Shown here: piece by piece, positions 1 to 8,124 of the stretch
Layout of the letters: each line of letters starts with the position of its first letter
Position numbering within the stretch: position 1 is the first letter of the stretch
NCBI RefSeq assembly: GCF_000769915.1
Contig: NZ_JRLV01000001.1
Location: 355,797 to 419,796, forward strand
Source of the DNA: Flavobacterium beibuense F44-8
Lineage (GTDB): Bacteria; Bacteroidota; Bacteroidia; Flavobacteriales; Flavobacteriaceae
Reading direction: 5' to 3'
Length of the DNA: 64,000 nucleotides
The notes under the pieces: generated by a model
Databases searched by the model: none
What the model saw: the letters and a program-made list of their open reading frames with translations, nothing else
Told to the model about the DNA's origin: nothing
Position numbers and translations under genes: made by a program

Positions 1-1
1 T

Positions 2-922
2 GCCTTTTTAAAGGTGCAGGATGGTTGTGATTATAAGTGTACTTACTGTACCATTCCGTTAGCAAGGGGGATTTCTCGCAGTGATACTCTTGAAAACGTA
101 CTTAAAAATGCCAAAGAAATATCTCAACAAAATATTAAGGAAATCGTACTTACCGGTGTAAACATAGGTGATTACGGTAAAGGGGAATTTGGCAACAAAA
201 AGCACGAACATACTTTTTACGAACTGGTACAGGCTTTAGATAATGTTGAAGGTATTGAGCGTTTAAGAATTTCGTCTATCGAGCCAAACCTGCTTAAAAA
301 CGAAACGATTGAATTTGTGTCACAAAGCCGTACGTTTGTGCCGCACTTCCATATACCGCTACAATCGGGCAGTGATGATATTCTTAAACTGATGAGAAGA
401 CGTTACCTGCGCCATGTGTATACTGAGCGTGTTGCAAAAATTATGGAAGTAATGCCGCATGCCTGTATTGGGGTTGATGTTATTGTAGGTTTCCCTGGTG
501 AGACCGACGAACATTTCCTTGAAACCTATAACTTTCTTAACGAGCTGGATATTTCATACCTGCACGTATTTACTTATTCTGAAAGGGATAATACTCCGGC
601 AGCCGAAATGGATGGGGTAGTACCAATGAATGTAAGAAGCAAACGAAGCAAAATGCTAAGGGGGCTTTCGGTTAAAAAGCGTCGTGCGTTTTATGAAAGC
701 CAGATTGGTACAACAAGAACCGTACTTTTTGAAGGGGAGAACAAGGAAGGGTATATTCACGGATTTACCGAGAACTATGTAAAGGTTAAAACACCTTGGA
801 ACCCCGAACTGGTTAATACGCTACACGAAATAAAACTTACCAAAATTGATGAGGACGGAATTGTAAGGATGGAGTTTGTAAACCAGCCTGTTGAGAGTAT
901 TTCCATTTCAGGAGAATTATAA
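2..922 (+). CDS. mtaB: tRNA methylthiotransferase MtaB (5' truncated by window edge)
   Basis: Radical-SAM enzyme that adds a methylthio group to t6A37 of tRNAs reading ANN codons. The visible part opens in frame with FLKVQDGC and the cluster motif CDYKCTYC (Cx3Cx2C) that binds the 4Fe-4S cluster. The radical-SAM barrel (VGFPGETDEHF, HVFTYSERDNTPA) and a C-terminal TRAM-like region follow. The N-terminal methylthiotransferase domain, about 130-140 residues in this family, lies upstream of the window. A GTG at 14 is an internal Val codon just before the cluster motif, not a start. MiaB and RimO are the alternatives; the QDGC context and the overall pattern fit MtaB best. A strong hairpin terminator follows the stop. 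Confidence 0.9.
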   Translation, partial: AFLKVQDGCDYKCTYCTIPLARGISRSDTLENVLKNAKEISQQNIKEIVLTGVNIGDYGKGEFGNKKHEHTFYELVQALDNVEGIERLRISSIEPNLLKNETIEFVSQSRTFVPHFHIPLQSGSDDILKLMRRRYLRHVYTERVAKIMEVMPHACIGVDVIVGFPGETDEHFLETYNFLNELDISYLHVFTYSERDNTPAAEMDGVVPMNVRSKRSKMLRGLSVKKRRAFYESQIGTTRTVLFEGENKEGYIHGFTENYVKVKTPWNPELVNTLHEIKLTKIDEDGIVRMEFVNQPVESISISGEL

Positions 923-942
923 AATTCAATATCTATATAAAT

Positions 943-973
943 AAAAAGCCTTGCTGATAAGCAAGGTTTTTTA
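943..973. terminator. Bidirectional intrinsic terminator
   Basis: CCTTGC-TGATAA-GCAAGG stem flanked by an A run on the left and a T run on the right. It serves both mtaB and the convergent gene that ends at 974. Confidence 0.85.
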
Positions 974-1507
974 TTATCGCTCTATTTTTCTGCCAATAAA
1001 CTTTTCCAGTTCGGCATACATATCTTCTATAGAAAGTACTTTTAGATCCGGGTGGTTTCTTAGCCACTGCGCATTAAGCGCTACAAGGGCTTCCGGTATT
1101 TCAAAATAAGTATCGTCGTCTATTTTCTGTTTTACAGGACTTTTACCAAACTCCTGATTCATGAAACCGTCAAACTCTTTACGGGTAAGGGAGTCAATTT
1201 TTTCGGTTTGCATCCTGAAGTAATCCAGGTGTGCCTGCGAACCTACTTTTTCAAAGCCTTCTTCAAGTATTTCGTTAAGGTCATCTGTCCACTGTGAGTG
1301 GTAAACAAACTTAGCAAAACCATCGGTGTTTATGTTTGAAGTATAGTAATCAAGGTAATAGCTTATAAGGGAATCAGGGTGTATGTCTTCGTCTGAAACC
1401 CCTTCTTCACGAAGCAGGTTGATTACGGCAATGTTAGAGTTTAATATGGCGTTAGTATCCTCACTGTTAAAAGCGCTTTCGGAAACAATTATTTTATCAA
1501 ATTTCAT
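974..1507 (-). CDS. DMP19/DUF4375-like protein
   Basis: A 177-residue soluble acidic protein with no signal peptide or membrane segment. The central part (SYYLDYYTSNINTDGFAKF, then an alternating helical stretch with GSQAHLDYF) resembles the DUF4375/DMP19 fold, in which a helical domain mimics DNA charge; this is family recognition by eye. It is the last gene of a leftward cluster, 39 bp after the methyltransferase. It also has its own good -7 box (TACTTTTG on the minus strand at 1531-1538), so it can be expressed separately. Its role is unknown, and a DNA-mimic function should not be assumed. Confidence 0.6.
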   Translation of the reverse strand: MKFDKIIVSESAFNSEDTNAILNSNIAVINLLREEGVSDEDIHPDSLISYYLDYYTSNINTDGFAKFVYHSQWTDDLNEILEEGFEKVGSQAHLDYFRMQTEKIDSLTRKEFDGFMNQEFGKSPVKQKIDDDTYFEIPEALVALNAQWLRNHPDLKVLSIEDMYAELEKFIGRKIER

Positions 1508-1530
1508 AAGTGTCTATGTGTTATTTACTG

Positions 1531-1538
1531 CAAAAGTA
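1531..1538 (-). promoter_or_regulatory. -7 promoter box for the DMP19-like gene
   Basis: CAAAAGTA on the plus strand reads TACTTTTG on the minus strand, a full match to the Bacteroidota TAnnTTTG box. It lies 24 bp upstream of the ATG. Confidence 0.6.
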
Positions 1539-1546
1539 ACAATTAG

Positions 1547-2182
1547 TTATAACTCCAGTGTTATGAGTCTTTTTTCTATGATTAACTTTTTGAACTGCAG
1601 TTTTTCCCTAATCCACTCCAAAGCGTTACTATGGTACATAAAAACATGAGTATGATCGTTTTTGTAATACCAGTTGCCAAAATCCCTTGCCTCATCAAAC
1701 AGGTCGGTCATCAGATAGAGTTTTCCGCTAGGGAGTAGCAGGCTTTTAAGAAGTTCAAACTCTTTGAGCGGTTCTTTAAAATGCTCGGCTACTTCGGTGC
1801 AGGTTATATAGTCGTATTGTTTTTGGAGTAGTGCAGGGTTGTTATGGAAAAACAGGTCGTATTGTTCTATAGTATATCCGTTATCCTGTAAAACCTTAAC
1901 GATGGGCGACCCGGTGCCTGATCCAAAATCGAGTCCGCTGTGTTGGGGAGTAAAATCCCTTAGTACAGCATTGGTAGCAGGGCTAACAAAGTTTTGGTAA
2001 CCTGTATCTTCGGGGTTGTTATTGTGGTGTTTGTAATGTGCTTCTTCCTGCTCTGTAGTTAAATAATTCTTTGGGTGCAGAAAAACAGAAAGGCAAAGGG
2101 AGCATTGTAAAAACTCCCTTTGCCCATGTGTATAAAAGCTTTTAGATGAACCGTTGCATAACGGGCAGTAAAGGCTTTCCAT
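1547..2182 (-). CDS. Class I SAM-dependent methyltransferase with N-terminal zinc ribbon
   Basis: A 211-residue protein. The N-terminus carries two CxxC pairs (CPLC near residue 6 and CSLC near 27) that probably bind zinc. The methyltransferase core has the SAM-binding GLDFGSGTG loop near residue 84, the acidic ending YDLFF, and a TCTEVAEHF motif IV region, as in the Methyltransf_11/12 group often found with polysaccharide or natural product genes. The substrate cannot be told from sequence. It starts 6 bp after the SDR stop, so it is almost certainly co-transcribed with the SDR, GNAT and pirin genes. Confidence 0.8.
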   Translation of the reverse strand: MESLYCPLCNGSSKSFYTHGQREFLQCSLCLSVFLHPKNYLTTEQEEAHYKHHNNNPEDTGYQNFVSPATNAVLRDFTPQHSGLDFGSGTGSPIVKVLQDNGYTIEQYDLFFHNNPALLQKQYDYITCTEVAEHFKEPLKEFELLKSLLLPSGKLYLMTDLFDEARDFGNWYYKNDHTHVFMYHSNALEWIREKLQFKKLIIEKRLITLEL

Positions 2183-2188
2183 ATATTG

Positions 2189-2905
2189 TTAAGGATTAGT
2201 AGACCAAATTCCGCTTTCCTTGATAAATACCCTACGGTTTAGCTTAAGCTGAGCAACAATTAACTCGGCAATATCTTCTGCCTGCATTACTTTTTCAGGG
2301 TTACCGTCGGTAAGGTTCAGGTTAATGGCCATATCAGTAGCAACAGTACTTGGAGTAAGTGCTGTTACCCTAATGTTGTGTTTACGTACTTCCTGCATAA
2401 GGGATTCAGTAAGTCCCATAACGGCAAACTTAGAAGCACTGTAGGCACTTGTTATAGCAGCGCCTTTTAGCCCGGCAGTAGAGGAGATGTTAATAATGTC
2501 TCCGCCCTGTTGTTCAATCATACCAGGTAGTACTGCTCTTGTAGCATAATAGATACCGAAAAGATTTACTTTAATGATATTCTCAAAATCTTCAGGAGCC
2601 AGGTCAAGGAACTTTCCAAACTTACCTATACCGGCATTATTTATTAAAATATCTATCGATTTGAATTCACCCAGTACAGTATTTACCGCTTGGTTAACCG
2701 ATTCGATATCAGAAATATCAGCAGTAACAACAACAGTTTTTACACCATAAGGCTCAATTTCTTTAGCTACCTGCTCTAAGTCGGTTTTAGTGCGGGCCAA
2801 TAAGGCTACATTTACACCTTCGGCAGCCAGAGCAAGTGCTACGGCTTTGCCAATACCTTTCCCTGCACCTGTAATAAGCGCATTCTTTTCTTTTAAGTTT
2901 TGCAT
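2189..2905 (-). CDS. SDR family oxidoreductase (3-ketoacyl-ACP reductase-like)
   Basis: A classical short-chain dehydrogenase of 238 residues, the usual length. It shows the NADP-binding TGAGKGIG at residues 12-19, NNAG at 89-92, catalytic Ser in NISSTAG near 141, and YSASK with Tyr155 and Lys159. Arg in LLART after the second strand suggests NADP(H) preference. It resembles FabG/YwfD-type reductases, but the real substrate is not known and it sits outside any fatty acid synthesis cluster. Third gene of the pirin-led operon, 19 bp after the small GNAT gene. Confidence 0.85.
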   Translation of the reverse strand: MQNLKEKNALITGAGKGIGKAVALALAAEGVNVALLARTKTDLEQVAKEIEPYGVKTVVVTADISDIESVNQAVNTVLGEFKSIDILINNAGIGKFGKFLDLAPEDFENIIKVNLFGIYYATRAVLPGMIEQQGGDIINISSTAGLKGAAITSAYSASKFAVMGLTESLMQEVRKHNIRVTALTPSTVATDMAINLNLTDGNPEKVMQAEDIAELIVAQLKLNRRVFIKESGIWSTNP

Positions 2906-2924
2906 TATATTATTTAATAGATGT

Positions 2925-3212
2925 TTAGATCCTTATTCCGGGAGGAAGCATTTCCTTATACCCTGGGTTTTTTTTGAAAAAAGCAGCAATTTTTGGATAT
3001 GTTGGTACTACCCTCAACCTTTTTTCTTCAGCAATCGCTAAGATTTCTTTTAAAAAATCCGAAACAATCTCATCATCTTCATCAATTCCTTCAGGCACAT
3101 TTATTTTTGTAAGGAAAATTTTTCGCTCCTGTCTGGAATATTCAACTGACATCATGGTGTCGTTTACAGTTGTTTCAAATTGTCTTGAGAATTCATTGTC
3201 TTTAATTTCCAT
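2925..3212 (-). CDS. Small YjdJ-type GNAT acetyltransferase
   Basis: A 95-residue single-domain protein of the minimal GNAT group (COG2388, YjdJ-like). The middle strand [17 protein letters not shown] and the [19 protein letters not shown] helix, with the buried 'P.CP/TYP' segment, mark the family. The usual GxGxxL acetyl-CoA loop is poorly kept here ([13 protein letters not shown]), unlike its relative at 32747-33022, so activity is uncertain. It begins 5 bp after the pirin stop. The pirin-plus-small-GNAT pair occurs twice in this window. Confidence 0.75.
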   Translation of the reverse strand: MEIKDNEFSRQFETTVNDTMMSVEYSRQERKIFLTKINVPEGIDEDDEIVSDFLKEILAIAEEKRLRVVPTYPKIAAFFKKNPGYKEMLPPGIRI

Positions 3213-3217
3213 GGCTT

Positions 3218-3940
3218 TTAGTTAAACTTCATGGGAACCTCGATTACCAGTATCTTGGACTGCTTGTTTGTTTTTATTTCAAAGTTTTCAAACTCTACAA
3301 TACCATAGGCATCACGTTCCCTGATGGTTTCATTATTAATTTCAACCTCTCCTTCTATAAGGAAAAGATATACTCCGTTTTCGGGGATTTTCAAATCATA
3401 AGTAATAGTTGTACCGGCCTCAAAAATGCCTAGGCTCAAAAATGCCTGTTGGTAAATCCATAGTGCATTTCCGTCGTTTTTATCTTCAGGCGACACCACT
3501 GTAATAAATGAATTTTTACTTGCTTCGAGGTCAAACCCCTTTTGGTCATAGCGGGGGGTGACATTATCTTTTTCGGGAAAAATCCATAATTGCAGTGTTT
3601 TTGCTTCTTCAGTCTCACTGGCATTCATTTCGCTATGCTGTATGCCCGTCCCTGCGCTCATAACCTGCACTTCGCCAAATCTCACGGTTTCCTGATTACC
3701 CATACTGTCCCTATGGGTAAGCCCACCTTCAAGCGGAATAGTAATAATTTCCATATTGTCATGAGGATGGGTGCCAAATCCGGTGCCGCCTGCAATGGTA
3801 TCATCGTTTAATACGCGTAACATACCAAACTGAACCATGTCAGGATTATAATAGTTACCAAAAGAAAAAGAGAAGTTGGCTTTTAGCCAGCCATGATTAG
3901 CGGTTCCTCTTTTGTTTCTCGGAAAAAGTCTATGCCTCAT
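3218..3940 (-). CDS. Pirin family protein (YhhW-like bicupin)
   Basis: A 240-residue bicupin. The N-terminal signature ANHGWLKANFSFSFGNYYNP and the metal site residues in GTHPHDNMEII and GIQHSEMNA are typical of YhhW/quercetin 2,3-dioxygenase-type pirins. The C-terminal cupin has lost its metal ligands, as is usual. These proteins bind Fe or Zn in the cytoplasm; some oxidise flavonols, and others act as redox sensors. First gene of a five-gene leftward operon (pirin, GNAT, SDR, methyltransferase, DMP19-like). The ATG is preceded by an AT-rich intergenic region shared with the divergent hydrolase at 4059. Confidence 0.88.
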   Translation of the reverse strand: MRHRLFPRNKRGTANHGWLKANFSFSFGNYYNPDMVQFGMLRVLNDDTIAGGTGFGTHPHDNMEIITIPLEGGLTHRDSMGNQETVRFGEVQVMSAGTGIQHSEMNASETEEAKTLQLWIFPEKDNVTPRYDQKGFDLEASKNSFITVVSPEDKNDGNALWIYQQAFLSLGIFEAGTTITYDLKIPENGVYLFLIEGEVEINNETIRERDAYGIVEFENFEIKTNKQSKILVIEVPMKFN

Positions 3941-4058
3941 AAATTATTGATAAATTAAAACGGTGTGTATTCCGGTGAATGGATAAAAACTTTAATTTTA
4001 TACAAATTTCGTAATAAAATTTGATAAACGGGGCTATTTTAGCGTTAAAACTCAACAA

Positions 4059-4727
4059 ATGGACAAGATTCCTGTATATTTTATGCCCGGACTGGCTGCT
4101 AGTTCAAGGATTTTTGAAAACATAAAACTACCTGAAGACAGGTTTGAAATGTATTATTTAGAATGGATTATGCCCGAACCACATGAACCGCTTACTGATT
4201 ATGCTAAAAGAGTGGCTGCCAATATAAAACATGAAAATCCGGTGTTGGTAGGGGTGTCATTTGGCGGAATACTGGTTCAGGAAATTTCCAGAATTATTAA
4301 TGTAAGAAAAGTGATTATTGTATCGAGCGTTAGGTCGAGCCTTCAGTTTCCGAGACGAATGCGCTTTGCTAAAATGACAAGGGCTTATCGTGTATTCCCT
4401 ACCACACTTATGCAAAAGGTAGACTGGTTAGCGAAGGCTTCCTTTGGAAATAATATGATTACCAGAAAACTTAATTTATATGAAAAATATATGTCGTTTA
4501 GGGATAAGAAATATCTCGATTGGGCGTTTGAAACTGTAATAACATGGAGCAGGACAGAGATAGATGAAAAGGTAGTGCATATACACGGTACTGCCGATGA
4601 GGTTTTCCCTGCCCGATATATTCATAATTTTATCCCCGTTAAAGGCGGTACACATATTATGATTGTAAATAAGTATAAGTGGCTTAATGAGAACCTGCCC
4701 CGCCTCATTGAAGGAGAAAAGGAATGA
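4059..4727 (+). CDS. Alpha/beta hydrolase
   Basis: A 222-residue cytoplasmic alpha/beta hydrolase with no signal peptide. The oxyanion region is YFMPGLAAS near residue 8, the nucleophile elbow is GVSFGG with Ser near residue 66, the acid is in HGTADEVFP, and the catalytic His is in KGGTHIMIV. The lid is short. Substrate unknown. The upstream sequence has TATTTTAG, one base off the -7 consensus. It is followed 48 bp later by a lytic transglycosylase gene on the same strand. Confidence 0.82.
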   Translation: MDKIPVYFMPGLAASSRIFENIKLPEDRFEMYYLEWIMPEPHEPLTDYAKRVAANIKHENPVLVGVSFGGILVQEISRIINVRKVIIVSSVRSSLQFPRRMRFAKMTRAYRVFPTTLMQKVDWLAKASFGNNMITRKLNLYEKYMSFRDKKYLDWAFETVITWSRTEIDEKVVHIHGTADEVFPARYIHNFIPVKGGTHIMIVNKYKWLNENLPRLIEGEKE

Positions 4728-4775
4728 TTTTTGTAATTTTACCTAATAATTAAAAACAATATAAAACTAACTAAA

Positions 4776-5681
4776 ATGGACTGGATGAAGAAAGCCGGAG
4801 TTGTAGCTTCGGTTATAGTAGTGGGAGGGGCGGCAATACATACCGCAACAGATAGTAAGACGGAAAAATCAGTACCGCAGGAAGCTGCTACTGAGTTTGT
4901 ATATCCTTTTCCGGCTCAGGCCGATTTTGCCGGTGAAGCAGTGCCTTTAAATATTATTGATGTTCATGAAAGACTGGACAGGGAGCTTATGGTTAATGCT
5001 AATCTTCATGCTTCTACCCAGTTGGTTATTAAAAGAGCTCACAGGGCTTTCCCTGTTATTGAGCCTATATTAAAAAAATATGGTGTGCCGGACGATTTTA
5101 AATATCTGGCGGTAATTGAAAGCGGACTGGTAAATGCAGTTTCTCCTGCAGGAGCGAGGGGGGTGTGGCAGTTTATGCCGGCTACAGGGCGTGAGTATGA
5201 TTTGGAAATTAACGATTATGTAGATGAGCGTTATCACCTTGAGAAATCAACCGAAGCGGCCTGTAGATACTTGGTTTCTGCAAAAGCCAGACTAGGTTCA
5301 TGGACACTTGCTGCGGCATCCTACAATGGTGGTGTTGCCGGTGTGACCAGACAAATCGATTTTCAGCAGGCAGATAATTACTATGACTTGTTACTTACAG
5401 AAGAAACATCACGTTATGTTTTTAGGATACTGGCGCTAAAAGAAATTATGAGCGATCCGTTAAAATATAACTTCAGGTTATTGCCAAGTGATATGTATCC
5501 GGTAATTCCGGTAAGGCAGGTAGAGGTAACGTCTTCAATTCCTGATTTGGCTGTTTTTGCTAAAGAGCAGGGTATTAACTATAAAGTGCTTAAACTGCAT
5601 AACCCGTGGATGCGAGACAGGAAACTCGATGTAAAAAGCGGGAAAAAATATATTGTAGATATTCCTACCGAAGGGTATTAA
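4776..5681 (+). CDS. Membrane-anchored lytic transglycosylase (SLT family 1, MltD-like)
   Basis: A 301-residue peptidoglycan-cleaving enzyme. The N-terminus (residues 5-22, AGVVASVIVVGG) is a signal anchor, placing the rest in the periplasm. The SLT domain covers roughly residues 75-215, with catalytic Glu115 in AVIESG, followed by GVWQFMPATGR and the AAASYNGG motif. Relatives such as MltD often carry LysM repeats; here the tail of about 70 residues (VAVFAKEQGINYKVLKLHNPW) looks like a single weak LysM-like module. A perfect GGCGCC hairpin terminates it and the gene facing it. Confidence 0.88.
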   Translation: MDWMKKAGVVASVIVVGGAAIHTATDSKTEKSVPQEAATEFVYPFPAQADFAGEAVPLNIIDVHERLDRELMVNANLHASTQLVIKRAHRAFPVIEPILKKYGVPDDFKYLAVIESGLVNAVSPAGARGVWQFMPATGREYDLEINDYVDERYHLEKSTEAACRYLVSAKARLGSWTLAAASYNGGVAGVTRQIDFQQADNYYDLLLTEETSRYVFRILALKEIMSDPLKYNFRLLPSDMYPVIPVRQVEVTSSIPDLAVFAKEQGINYKVLKLHNPWMRDRKLDVKSGKKYIVDIPTEGY

Positions 5682-5685
5682 AAGA

Positions 5686-5712
5686 AAAGGCGCCAATGGC
5701 GCCTTTTTTTAT
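5686..5712. terminator. Bidirectional terminator between convergent genes
   Basis: GGCGCC-AAT-GGCGCC followed by seven T. The minus-strand neighbour's stop codon (5709-5711) lies inside the T run. Confidence 0.85.
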
Positions 5713-6407
5713 TTTCCTGCAAGTGATTCTTTTTTAAGTTCTTTGCCCATTATTATAGTTGATAATCCGTCAAGGTAAGCGTTGTAGTTTAGTGCGTAGG
5801 CTTTCCTGTAAGTAGTTCTTTTAGGGGATAGCTTAATGCCGCAACGCCTTATGTCTACAATTTTTTTAGTGTCGTCAAGATAAAAACTGGTAGGGAAACC
5901 CAAGGTGTGCTTTATGGATGCAATGGCCGACTCGTCGTGTTTGTATGTCTCATGGGCATAGCAAACGATAACATTATGGCTAAACTTGCGGGCAACTTTT
6001 TTCATGTCGCGCCTTTTGTTCCAAAAAACGACCACAAACTGTACATCCCGCCCGTATTTTTTTGCCAGTTTGTTTAAAGCAGGAATTTCTCCGGGGCTTG
6101 TAACACACCATGAAGCATAGGTTATTAATACAATAGGCTTCTTGATTTTGTTTAGTTTTAGTTTTCCGCCACGCACTTTTTTGAAAACAAACTCGTCAAA
6201 CCGTGTGCCTACAAGTCTGTTTTCTACCAGTGAATCAAAAAGGAATTTTCCCTTTTCAAAATCACCTTTGCGGTAGGCTAGCGCACTTTCTCTTTTGTAC
6301 TTTTTAAGGTCTATTTTGATGGCATCAGAAAAATAGAGACTATCGCTCTGGCTGTGTAACAGGAGCGGGAAAAGTATGATTACTGCAAGTAGTAATATTC
6401 TTTTCAT
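5709..6407 (-). CDS. TlpA-like thioredoxin-fold protein with a single active-site Cys
   Basis: A 232-residue exported protein: signal peptide MKRILLLAVIILFPLLLHSQ, then a helical region and a thioredoxin/TlpA fold from about residue 75. The active-site segment reads YASWCVTSPGEIP, so the normal CxxC is CxxS and the resolving Cys is missing. The cis-Pro loop (LGFPTSFYLDD) is intact. Monothiol forms cannot reduce disulfides by the usual two-step route; they may form mixed disulfides, act as isomerase-like partners or serve structurally. A second Cys (RRCGI near residue 189) is too far away to be an obvious resolving residue. Confidence 0.78.
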   Translation of the reverse strand: MKRILLLAVIILFPLLLHSQSDSLYFSDAIKIDLKKYKRESALAYRKGDFEKGKFLFDSLVENRLVGTRFDEFVFKKVRGGKLKLNKIKKPIVLITYASWCVTSPGEIPALNKLAKKYGRDVQFVVVFWNKRRDMKKVARKFSHNVIVCYAHETYKHDESAIASIKHTLGFPTSFYLDDTKKIVDIRRCGIKLSPKRTTYRKAYALNYNAYLDGLSTIIMGKELKKESLAGK

Positions 6408-6527
6408 AAGCTTTAACTATTTTATTGTATAAAAATAGTTAAAATTTACCTAAAAACATATTTTGTTAACGAGAATATGCGAACGGCAAAAAAAACCGTT
6501 TAAGAGCAGTCTCAAACCTTTTTCACC

Positions 6528-6989
6528 CTATTTTAAAGATAAGTAAATATCTATTTCAGCATTATTCCAGTCGGCAGCTTTAGTTCCGTAAACCTCAAAG
6601 TCGAAACCATAAGCCCTGTCGCTGTCGTCTTTTTTCCATATTTCCCTCCAGGTGTCGGCTACACAATTGGGCATTTGTCCTTTTGCGGTAACTCTTTCGT
6701 AGTTTTGGGAAGGGATGGTGATGGTGTCAACCCCGCTTGGAATTTCGATATCCTCTGGAACGCGGTATCCTATAAAGTATGCATAGGGATTAGTGTGGTC
6801 ACCTTCGTAGTCAAAATATACTGCATAAACATCGTTGCTAAGTTTTTGTGGTAGTTTGTTACCTATAAAGCTTCCGCCGAAGTGTTGCCACAGTGCGGCA
6901 CAGTCTTCCATGGCTTTGTTGTTTTCGTTTGTGGTTTTAAAGCCGAGCTTCAGCCCTGCCAGTTTAAATGATGTGTTTTTGATTTCCAT
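6528..6989 (-). CDS. GyrI-like/AraC effector-binding domain protein
   Basis: A 153-residue stand-alone small-molecule binding domain of the GyrI/Bacterial_transcription-activator effector-binding class. There is no DNA-binding part. The hallmarks are YAVYFDYEGDHTNPYAYFIG, the turn VPSGVDTITIPSQNYERVTAKG, and a C-terminal FDFEVYGTKA with Glu and Asp at the expected pocket positions. Stand-alone versions can bind cationic hydrophobic compounds or, in the Cass2/cyclopropanoid hydrolase group, act as hydrolases. It appears monocistronic. Confidence 0.78.
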   Translation of the reverse strand: MEIKNTSFKLAGLKLGFKTTNENNKAMEDCAALWQHFGGSFIGNKLPQKLSNDVYAVYFDYEGDHTNPYAYFIGYRVPEDIEIPSGVDTITIPSQNYERVTAKGQMPNCVADTWREIWKKDDSDRAYGFDFEVYGTKAADWNNAEIDIYLSLK

Positions 6990-7036
6990 TTTTGATTGAT
7001 GATATTATTTGATTGTAAAAATAATGTATTGAAATA

Positions 7037-7063
7037 AAAAAACCACCCGAAAGGGTGGTTTTA
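7037..7063 (-). terminator. Intrinsic terminator of the TPR membrane protein gene
   Basis: Perfect 8-bp stem AACCACCC-GAAA-GGGTGGTT with a GAAA tetraloop. The A run to its left becomes the U tract on the minus strand. Confidence 0.85.
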
Positions 7064-7081
7064 ATATTATGGGTGTAGATT

Positions 7082-7621
7082 TTAATATCTTCTCATTTGT
7101 TGTACCGGTCCGCGCTTCATTTGCTGTTTCATCATGGTGATTTGATCTTTCAGCATGCCTTGCTTGTCCAGTTTTTTAGCTTCAGCCAAAAGTTTTTCGG
7201 CTTCCATTTTTCTGTTTTTACTCATAGCTATCCCGGCAAGGTTAAGTTTTGCCATGGCAAGATCCTGATCCATGCTAAGTCCAAGCTCAACAGCTTTTTT
7301 AAGGTACTTCTCGGCAGCGTTAAGGTTTGTTTGCGAAACCATAAGTCCGTTAAGGTAGTTGTAGTATCCCTGTTGTTTTCTTACTAAAGATGCTTCAGGG
7401 TTCTTTATTTTATCCAGCCATTTTTTAGCTCCGTCAAAATCCTGCTTTCTAAGTTTAAGGAAAGCTAAAATTATTATTTCGTTTTTGAAGTATAATAACA
7501 CAAAAATCAACGAAAGTAAAATAAGGAAAATACCGTTACCTATATTCTTTTCGGTGAACTGCCATACAGCAGTAAAAATTAACAGGGCTGTAATTACCAG
7601 CTTAATGTTTTTGTTGAACAT
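7082..7621 (-). CDS. TPR-containing inner membrane protein
   Basis: A 179-residue protein with two closely spaced hydrophobic segments at residues 8-24 and 28-55 (IKLVITALLIFTAVW; GIFLILLSLIFVLLYF). A cytoplasmic helical domain with about two TPR motifs follows (FDGAKKWLDKI, AEKYLKKAVELG, LAMAKLNLAGIAMSKNRKMEAEKLL), then a basic, Met/Gln-rich tail. TPRs suggest a scaffold role. Function unknown. It has its own -7 box at 7646-7653 and a clean terminator, so it is a single-gene unit divergent from rpmH. Confidence 0.75.
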   Translation of the reverse strand: MFNKNIKLVITALLIFTAVWQFTEKNIGNGIFLILLSLIFVLLYFKNEIIILAFLKLRKQDFDGAKKWLDKIKNPEASLVRKQQGYYNYLNGLMVSQTNLNAAEKYLKKAVELGLSMDQDLAMAKLNLAGIAMSKNRKMEAEKLLAEAKKLDKQGMLKDQITMMKQQMKRGPVQQMRRY

Positions 7622-7645
7622 GATATTTTTTTAATTTTGTGACTG

Positions 7646-7653
7646 CAAAGGTA
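7646..7653 (-). promoter_or_regulatory. -7 promoter box for the TPR membrane protein gene
   Basis: CAAAGGTA on the plus strand reads TACCTTTG on the minus strand, a full match to TAnnTTTG. It is about 25 bp upstream of the ATG. Confidence 0.6.
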
Positions 7654-7687
7654 AGAAAATGAATTAAAAATAATTTTATAAAACTAC

Positions 7688-7717
7688 TTGCAGGAAAAAA
7701 AAGTCTTCGTATATTTG
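7688..7717 (+). promoter_or_regulatory. rpmH promoter (-33 and -7 boxes)
   Basis: TTG at 7688-7690, then 19 bp, then TATATTTG at 7710-7717. This matches the Bacteroidota sigma consensus in both elements and spacing. The leader to the ATG is about 70 nt. Confidence 0.75.
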
Positions 7718-7790
7718 CACGCGGTTTTAGGACATCAGATTTCTGAAAGCTCGAGAAGATATTTCAATAAAGATTTAAAGATACATTACA

Positions 7791-7952
7791 ATGAGTAAGA
7801 GAACGTTTCAACCATCAAAGAGAAAAAGAAGAAATAAGCACGGTTTCATGGAAAGAATGGCTTCTGCCAACGGTAGAAAAGTGCTTGCTCGCAGAAGAGC
7901 TAAAGGAAGACATAAATTAACTGTGTCCAGCGAACCAAGACATAAAAAATAA
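7791..7952 (+). CDS. rpmH: 50S ribosomal protein L34
   Basis: A 53-residue highly basic protein that begins [20 protein letters not shown] and continues with the L34 core [20 protein letters not shown]. It is slightly longer than the 44-47 residues of many bacteria because of a short VSSEPRHKK tail, which is usual in flavobacteria. It is part of the large ribosomal subunit near the exit tunnel. Unlike in many bacteria, it is not followed by rnpA; a terminator and then carB come next. It has its own strong promoter. Confidence 0.97.
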   Translation: MSKRTFQPSKRKRRNKHGFMERMASANGRKVLARRRAKGRHKLTVSSEPRHKK

Positions 7953-7977
7953 TGTTTGTATTTAGAACATATATAAA

Positions 7978-8010
7978 GGTGTTACTTTTTAAGGGTAACG
8001 CCTTTTTTTA
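7978..8010 (+). terminator. rpmH terminator
   Basis: GGTGTTAC / GTAACGCC stem of 8 bp (one G-U pair) with a 9-nt loop, followed by seven T. Confidence 0.8.
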
Positions 8011-8066
8011 TGCCTAAGTAAAATTTTGCCCCCAAATGCAGGGGGATTTTTTTAAAATTTAAATAG

Positions 8067-8074
8067 TAACTTTG
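8067..8074 (+). promoter_or_regulatory. -7 promoter box for carB
   Basis: TAACTTTG matches TAnnTTTG exactly. It implies a 5' leader of about 45 nt, too short for a pyrimidine attenuator of the usual size. Confidence 0.6.
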
Positions 8075-8124
8075 CAAAGTTTCTCAAGGAGAGAACTATA
8101 AACTACAACTACTTAATATATACA

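Noticed and set aside
1383..1649. Long ORFs opposite real genes (for example 1383-1649, 8403-8837, 53028-53411)
   Set aside because: They lie antisense to clear genes, have atypical composition and no domain or promoter. They are shadows of the coding strand.
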